Origin: Hepsetus odoe
Taxonomy: Eukaryota; Chordata; Actinopteri; Characiformes; Hepsetidae
NCBI GenBank assembly: GCA_017165825.1
Contig: CM029368.1
Span: forward strand, 25,865,336 to 25,929,335
Length of the DNA stretch: 64,000 bases
Direction: 5' to 3'
Part shown: positions 58,272-64,000 of the stretch, one piece after another
How the letters are laid out: each line of letters opens with the position of its first letter
Numbering within the stretch: position 1 is the first letter of the stretch
Made by a program: the position numbers and the translations under genes
Notes under the pieces: model-generated
What the model saw: the letters and a program-made list of their open reading frames with translations, nothing else
The model's database searches: none
What the model was told of the DNA's origin: nothing

Positions 58272-58302
58272 CAGACTCAAGACTTTTGCACAGTACTGTA
58301 GT
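58272..58302 (-). mobile_element. Solo Tc1-like terminal sequence
   Basis: Reads AAGACTTTTGCACAGTACTG followed by TAGTG: the reverse complement of the CAGTACTGTGCAAAAGT end found at 63774. No partner end is evident nearby. It directly follows the SINE at 58060-58264. Confidence 0.6.
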
Positions 58303-58907
58303 GTTTTGTTATTCTTTATATTTTTTGTCATTTGACAGTAATCTGATAAACACAGACATTGGATTAACAAGGTCACAAGTTGTGATCCGAGGTGAGCTCT
58401 TTGACGGCACTTTATGGAACGAAATCAAAAATATAAGCACCTTTTGAACAGATGGACACACACATACACGCACACACAAGCTGATATAACCCCTGGATAA
58501 TCATCATTTTTGCCAGAGCTCCCCTCATCCTCAGCATTTATAATCATTTATAATCTGCTTTGGATGTCCATTAAAATCAGTTGGTCATTTTTTTTATATT
58601 TCTCTGACCCCCAGAGGAGAAAGACAGGGCAGTTATGTCACCATCCTCACATTCTACAAGAATCGGACGCAAAGTCGCTTTGAGTATCGTAACTCAAAGC
58701 TTGGCTCTCAATTCTTCTCCCTTTAACTGAACCTCAGGATTTACTTGGACAGAACTGCCGAGAGGACAAATGTCACTGACGTCTCAGGGAGGACGTAATT
58801 AGTCCTTAAATGCTCAGGTGGCTGGAGACCCTTGACCTCATTTCCCCCCTCTACGTGCCTCTATGTCCATTTTCTTCAGGGAGCCTTCCTCGGATTCTTC
58901 ATCCTTT

Positions 58908-59090
58908 CTGATTGGAATCCCAGCCCAATAGGTTGCCCTACTGTTCCCTTGAGCATGGTACCGTCTACGTCACCGCTCCACGAGTACTGGCCTCCCCCTG
59001 CTGCACGGTGTGTGTGGGTGAAAAGCAGAGGATGTTTTTGTTTGTATTTCACTGCGTGTGTTCACGATGACATATAGTCACTTTCACTTC
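58908..59090 (+). mobile_element. tRNA-derived SINE, family A, diverged
   Basis: GATTGGAATCCCAGCC (B-box region), AATAGGTTGCCCTACTG, GAGCATGGTACCGTC, a TCACCGCTCCACGAG segment, CCCCCTGCTGCACGG and the tail ATAGTCACTTTCACTTCA. The A-box head is lost or unrecognisable. Confidence 0.8.
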
Positions 59091-59582
59091 AAAAGCATTG
59101 GCGCAGCAAATTCAATCTCCTTGTCGTTCTTCTAATCGAGCACAGTTGGCTTTGCTCTTCAGGGGGGGTAGGATGGCCCTCCCTGTCCCCATCACCATGA
59201 TGCCAGGATTGTAAATTGGTGGGAATGGGGTTGAGAAATCCAAGGACGTTATATCAGCATCATGCTGGAAAGATACTTCACATGACTTGGAGGAAGCATG
59301 TTCAAGCCTGGAGTCTTATTAGTGGGCCTTACGATCAGACTTCTATAGTAAACCTTCCCACTGTTTTAACCAATCAGCACAATTTGTCAGCTTTTCACCA
59401 TCACTTCATACTTTAGATGCTTCCCAGACTTCTAAACTTTAAGAAATATTCATTGTTGATGCATGGACACATGGGGAAGAAATTAACAGAAGAACAACCG
59501 TATACAATAGGTATTCGGTGTGAAAAAGTTAAATGTCATTAATTTAATATTATCATCATTAAATATATGTGTGCTCTACATT

Positions 59583-59837
59583 GTGAAGTGAAAGTGAATA
59601 TTCTTGCCATTGCGAGGTCACAGCACAGCACACAGTGAACCACAATGAAATTAGACCTCTGCATTTAACCCATGCAAACACCGTGCAGCAGGGGACAGCT
59701 ATGAAAGCGCCCAGGGAGCAGTGACAGGGACGGTACCTTGCTCAAGGGTACCTCAGGCCAACCTACTGGTAAGGGGTTTGAACCCACAATCTTCCGATCC
59801 TGTGGTCAACTCCCTAACCACTAGGCCACCGCTGCGC
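59583..59837 (-). mobile_element. tRNA-derived SINE, family A, full length
   Basis: GAAGTGAAAGTGAATATTCT tail, CCATTGCGAGGTCACAGCAC, GACCTCTGCATTTAACCCAT, GGGAGCAGTGACAGGGACGG, CTTGCTCAAGGGTACCTCAG, inverted B box GGGGTTTGAACCCACA and inverted A box CCTAACCACTAGGCCACCGC. TTGTG occurs on both flanks, a possible short target-site duplication. Confidence 0.92.
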
Positions 59838-60594
59838 TTGTGCTCTGTGCAGTATAATTAATTCAGTGGCCATAACACTCCATACAGGCAGTGGATTATG
59901 GGTATTCCACGCAGGCTTCACCACCAAGCCTGGGCACAATGGTGCGGATCTTTTCCACTCTGCTGTCGCTCAGCTCGACAGCCTGTCTCCCATGATATTG
60001 GCAGGCACATGTCTAACTGATCTCCTGACCTTGTAACCAGGCCAGCTGAGAGGTTTAGAGGGTTTAGAGACCACATTTGCTTTAATTGACCTTCCCGCCC
60101 ACAAATGCACCCTTCGGAGGCGGCTGTTACGGGGTAATACAAGGTTAGCCCAAAAGTCTTCTTCAATCTAATGAGCAAGAACACACTACACCAGATCTGG
60201 GATCAGATTCATTTTTTGCAGTCTAGCTAACATTAGCAGAAATCCCTACTGCCTGGATTGCTTTAGGAGCAGCTTTAGGAGGCATCTTAATCTGGAAGTG
60301 TTTTATGTAGAAGGACCTTCATGAAGATCTGGACTGCTTTGGTGGTGTGTATTTACAGAAACAGTAGGATGCATTTGGATGACGATTGGGTTCTAGTGAC
60401 CAACCTTGGCTTCATATTTGCAGCTCTAAACTAACAGAGCAACATTTGGACGCTTAATACTTCTCGACTGCATCTGGTAGGAGTGGCACATTGTGTAAAT
60501 TCTGCAAAACTCCAGCTTTAACCCTTATCTAAGGTGTGTCTGGGTCTCTCTACTTTTGCATATCAAAATCCCTTCCCATTTCTTTTTCCACCAT

Positions 60595-60596
<2 letters not shown>

Positions 60597-60626
<30 letters not shown>
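60597..60626. repeat. CT microsatellite
   Basis: About 30 bp of CT; the Arg/Glu frames on the other strand are artefacts. Confidence 0.95.
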
Positions 60627-60631
<5 letters not shown>

Positions 60632-60989
60632 CTCCTGTAGCTGAAGTGGCAGCTCTCCAGAGTTGAGTGATAATCTGGCGGTGCAGAAAGCACTTCTGGC
60701 TCTGAAATAAAAGCCGAGCTTTCCTTTACTCTGCACTTCTGCATGACATTTAGCAGGCACTTTTATCTACTTCCTTTTCTTCCCAAGCCAGAAGCCTCAC
60801 TTCTGTTTCACTCCTCGTGGTCTTTACTTCACTCCTTGCTTGAGGAAGTCCGAGAGGCAGGCTTTTGCACGTGAAGGCGACAGTTCATAACTGGCCTTTC
60901 ATTGGACATTTTCCAAGTGTCCCCAACTAGTGGAAAGGACGAGGAGCCCTCACCGTCCACACAGTTCCACTACTCCGCAACTAAATGCA

Positions 60990-61117
60990 TTCTCTGTGTT
61001 TATACCCAGCACCTGGGGAGCAGTGATGGGGATGGTACCTTGCCCAAGGGAGCCTCAAGGCAATGTCCCTTCTGAACCTGGACCCTAGTTCTTTAACACT
61101 AGACCACCGCTGCCCCA
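60990..61117 (-). mobile_element. tRNA-derived SINE, family A, half copy
   Basis: CACCTGGGGAGCAGTGATGG, GGTACCTTGCCCAAGGGAGC, a decayed B-box region and TTTAACACTAGACCACCGCT. Only the head and middle are present; the AAGTGA tail is missing. CTCTGTGTTTATACCC may be the start. Confidence 0.8.
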
Positions 61118-61370
61118 GGTTTTCAGGGTGTTTTAAGGCCAGGCAGCTCGGTTCCTCTCAGGGGGCAAACTAACAGCATTTCTCTAATCATTCATTTTTT
61201 TTATCTTGTCATTTTAAGGTCTGTTTGAATAGGAAATGCACCAGAAACAGGAATTTTAGGGCACAGTTTTTTAAATAAACCTTACTTCCTTCCCCAAGGA
61301 AGAAACTTCATGTATTTATTCCTTTCACATATGTCTCAAGTGTTTACTTCTGCAGTGAAGTGGATGTATG

Positions 61371-61372
<2 letters not shown>

Positions 61373-61406
<34 letters not shown>
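61373..61406. repeat. TG microsatellite
   Basis: Seventeen TG dinucleotides; a CA run follows 90 bp later (61495-61536), so the two can base-pair as a hairpin in a transcript. Confidence 0.95.
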
Positions 61407-61408
<2 letters not shown>

Positions 61409-61491
61409 TTGTTGGTAATTAGAATGCAGTGCCACTCCTGTAGGCTCTTGTAACCCAAATCTGCTTCAGTTGAGTCTGTGCAGAGGATAAG

Positions 61492-61494
<3 letters not shown>

Positions 61495-61536
<42 letters not shown>
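61495..61536. repeat. CA microsatellite
   Basis: Twenty-one CA dinucleotides, the inverted complement of the TG run at 61373-61406. Confidence 0.95.
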
Positions 61537-61537
<1 letters not shown>

Positions 61538-62189
61538 CCATCATCTCTTTCTCGCTGGTCCATGCTGCTCACACTCATCACTCACGGCATTTCTGTGGAC
61601 TGTTTTCCAAAACAAAACAGACATTTCGCTTTAATCCCACACTGCATAATCTGATGAAACTTTTCCTGGAAGCTGTTTGAGATGTTTTTATTGGATTCCG
61701 GGAGATTAAAAAAGGCTGTGATATGAAGTGATAATTGTTACTCTCAGTTAATGATTGGGATTAATTTAGTGATGGACGTGAGGGGGTTCTGATTAAATTA
61801 GTGTCTTAAAGACACAGCCAGAGCCACAGCCAAAGATTTAAAGAGTGAGTATAAGGGTGAGGTTTAACCTTGAGGCTTGACGTACTTCATGGACGCTTTG
61901 GACGTTTCAGAATGTCCTGTTGACTCACCAGTCCGTAAAGGACATACACTAAGGAACTTAGGTGCAAAATACAGGCCATTTGCATCATGCTTGTGATGTC
62001 ACAACAGCTGACCATTTGCATACCTTTTTTCTGGTTTCACTTTCTGTATTGTTTAAATCATTTTTAAAGGCTTTAGGAATGTGTCGTACAGAGTGTCTTT
62101 TTTTTCAACAACAAAAAAAGGAAATCTGATTTTAATAATATAAAAACTGATCTCTCACTCAATCACTAGCAGCTTGTGCTGATCAGAGT

Positions 62190-62385
62190 CATCCCAGCTC
62201 TCACAGGGCGGAAGACGGGGTCAGATTTCCAGTCATGTGCAGGTCTTTGGACGGGGGGATGAAAACGGAGCTCCTGGAGGAAACACACACAGAAACGGGG
62301 AGAACATGTCTCCTCCTCTCAGACCTGGACAGTCCCAGCTGGGAATCAAACCCAGGACCTTCTCGCTGTGAGGCAACAGCCCACA
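62190..62385 (-). repeat. Retroposon end, reverse copy, well preserved
   Basis: TCCCAGCTCTCACAGGGCGG, TCATGTGCAGGTCTTTGGAC, AGCTCCTGGAGGAAACACAC, AACGGGGAGAACATGTCTCC, GGGAATCAAACCCAGGACC and CGCTGTGAGGCAACAG. These are the most intact tail phrases of the retroposon family in the window. Noncoding. Confidence 0.75.
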
Positions 62386-62614
62386 AAAAAATTTAAACTG
62401 TTAAATCTCCATCCTTATGAACAACTGGTTACCATGGATCTGTGCTGCAGGTCCTCTAAGGGTTAAAGAGCCCTTATCATGGAAAAACTCCATTTGCAAA
62501 AGGGACACAACTGACTTCCAAGTCCAAAGATATTTAGATTAAGCATTCTATTCAACCTAGTTTAGCTCCGCCCATCTACATGGAGGTTATAAAGTGTTTC
62601 AGTTTGAGCAACCT

Positions 62615-62619
<5 letters not shown>

Positions 62620-62672
<53 letters not shown>
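62620..62672. repeat. GA microsatellite
   Basis: About 26 GA dinucleotides without interruption. Confidence 0.97.
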
Positions 62673-62677
<5 letters not shown>

Positions 62678-63773
62678 AAACTGTCAACAGTTATTTACAG
62701 CAGGTTTTTTCTTAAAATATTATAAAAATATTAGAAAATAAATAAATAAAACAATAGGACTAATTTAAACAATTAGCTAAAAAGTATGAAATAATAACTA
62801 CATTTAAAATGTAATTATTTCACATATCATCTGAGGAAAATTCCAGTCCCAGAGATTTAAATGAATTATAAAACAATGGAAATATTTTTCTTATTCGCCT
62901 GCAGCTGAACTTCAGTGGCCCGCTACTTTAGCAACACAAATCAAATTGTTTGATATGAAAGTTTGAGGACTTGGATTTTGTTTGCACTTATTTTTGTGCA
63001 CATTAAGCATCTATAGCTTCTCCACTTCACTTGATACAGGCCTGAACACACAAAAGCAAGAGCACAGAAATGCATGTGCTTTCAGCCATAACTTTCAAAA
63101 TAAGACATAAAATACTTTATTAGCCAAATTTGCTGAGTTATGCCAAATTACTTCACTTAATATGTGAAAGCAGTGGACCCTGTATTTGTGTTTGTGGTTT
63201 TATGGTGGGGAATACAACAGTAAACTACATTTTTTGTTTAAAAAATACAAGACAAATATAACCAATGCTTATATTCTATAAAATAAGAAATATGATTCCA
63301 TGCTTTTGTTGGATAAAAAGAAACTGGCTCTCAAGAGAGGAAAAAAAAATGGACTTATTTACAGCTGAACCATCACTCCATGTCCAGCTGTCACTGTTCC
63401 GGCGGGATAAACCTATCCAAATCCAGTGCTGCTCATGGTCCTCCTCGTCCCTGCACAGTCAGAAATACAATCAGAAACAATCTCCGATTTAATGATCATA
63501 TGTTTCAGAACCTAGCACATAAATGTTTGATCAGATGCTGTACTTTTATAATAACACTTGATGGTTTTGCCACTACTAAAGGTTATTTCTGAAATCACTA
63601 ATTCAAACACTATTATTTGGCTGGATTATTCATAATTTCATTGTCAAACATTATATTTCTGTCTGTGGGACAATTGTGATGTTTTGTACATCAAAAGAAG
63701 CGTCACTCTCAGTTACTGTAGAACATTCCAGTCTGTTGGACTGATTGCAAGCTAGAACTAATGGAGACACATA

Positions 63774-64000
63774 CAGTACTGTGCAAAAGTTTTAGGCAGG
63801 TGTGGAAAAAATGCTGTAAACAAAGAACGCTTTCAGAAATATAAATAATGATTGTTTATTTTGATCAATTTACAAAATGCAAAGTGAGCGAACAAAAGAA
63901 AAATCTAAATCAAATCAATATTTGGTGTTACTACCTTTTGCCTTCAAACCAGCATCAGTTCTTCTGGCCCCCACAGAGCCCTGATCTCAACATCATCCAG
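63774..64000 (+). mobile_element. Tc1-like element, internally deleted, cut by window
   Basis: Starts after TA with CAGTACTGTGCAAAAGTTTT and AGGCAGGTGTGG, a Tc1/mariner-type terminal end. The next 170 bp is noncoding (TCAATATTTGGTGTTACTAC, CTTCAAACCAGCATCAG). At about 63966 the sequence jumps to TGGCCCCCACAGAGCC..., which reads WPPQSPDLNIIQ, the Tc1-type transposase block that carries the second catalytic aspartate. In an intact element several hundred codons should precede this, so an internal deletion has joined the end to the transposase tail. The rest lies beyond the window. Confidence 0.75.

Larger units (their letters stand above)
48072..64000. other. Long intron or intergenic, repeat-rich
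   Basis: No confident exon. Repeats make up a visible fraction, with SINE family A clustered at 49.3, 55.6-55.9, 58.1-59.8 and 61.0 kb. Unique stretches without any recognised feature include 48.1-49.3, 50.9-52.2, 52.8-54.2, 54.6-55.5, 55.9-57.5, 59.9-60.9 and 62.7-63.7 kb. Open frames such as 56872-57453 come from CT-rich, low-complexity DNA followed by unremarkable sequence and are not supported. Confidence 0.5.

Noticed and set aside
1..64000. A novel mobile defence system or viral insertion
   Set aside because: Nothing in any frame resembles such genes. The unusual content is coding repeats, alternative splicing and repeat-borne regulatory motifs.

Overview
This window is vertebrate genomic DNA, most likely from a ray-finned fish. 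Genes are sparse and intron-split, with GT...AG junctions and AATAAA poly(A) signals. The intergenic DNA is full of CA/GA microsatellites, tRNA-derived SINEs, Tc1/mariner-like inverted-repeat elements and decayed non-LTR retrotransposon ends. I see no prokaryotic-style operons, no CRISPR array and no intact virus. The species cannot be fixed from sequence alone.

One gene dominates, on the + strand, and can be followed from about 6.3 kb to 40.6 kb. A CpG-rich promoter and noncoding first exon (about 6.27-6.68 kb) is followed by a roughly 15-kb first intron. A 5'UTR/start-codon exon then begins at 21756 (ATG at 21884, in-frame TGA 54 bases upstream). Coding exons are 21884-22454, 22677-22764, 31497-31714 and the giant exon 32014-35871. 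All splice phases agree. The protein is low-complexity: a basic K/T/P/A-rich N-terminal part, a Pro-Glu repeat region, about ten copies of a 26-residue His/Asp/Glu-rich repeat, then a more complex acidic C-terminal part with an NPF motif. From memory it best fits the neuronal PRR36 / BTBD8(KIAA1107)-tail family; I could not run a search.

The giant exon can end in two ways. Reading through its last codon gives ...LAGNV and a stop at 35880-35882. The same point is also a consensus splice donor (CAG|GTAACG, phase 1). A 3'-acceptor cluster 2.8 kb downstream opens, in the same phase, a 527-codon exon (38639-40221). That exon encodes a Gln/Glu/Arg-rich helix of about 310 residues, flanked by ordinary-looking sequence and followed by an AATAAA. 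I infer one gene with two C-termini (about 1581 and 2105 residues).

A second CpG-rich promoter lies at about 47.3-47.7 kb, with a perfect GTCACGTGAC E-box and several CCAAT boxes. It is followed by a possible short first coding exon (48045-48071). No confident further exon was found, so 48-64 kb is either a long intron or intergenic DNA.

The rest is repeats. There are at least thirteen copies of one tRNA-derived SINE family whose tail is an AAGTGA/TCACTT hexamer repeat, and one copy of a second SINE family. Others are a 490-bp minisatellite carrying about fifteen forkhead-like GTAAACA motifs, a 340-bp CATC array beside a retroposon end, MITE-like elements at 4, 41 and 54 kb, three decayed reverse-transcriptase C-terminal ends, and a Tc1-type element cut by the right edge of the window.
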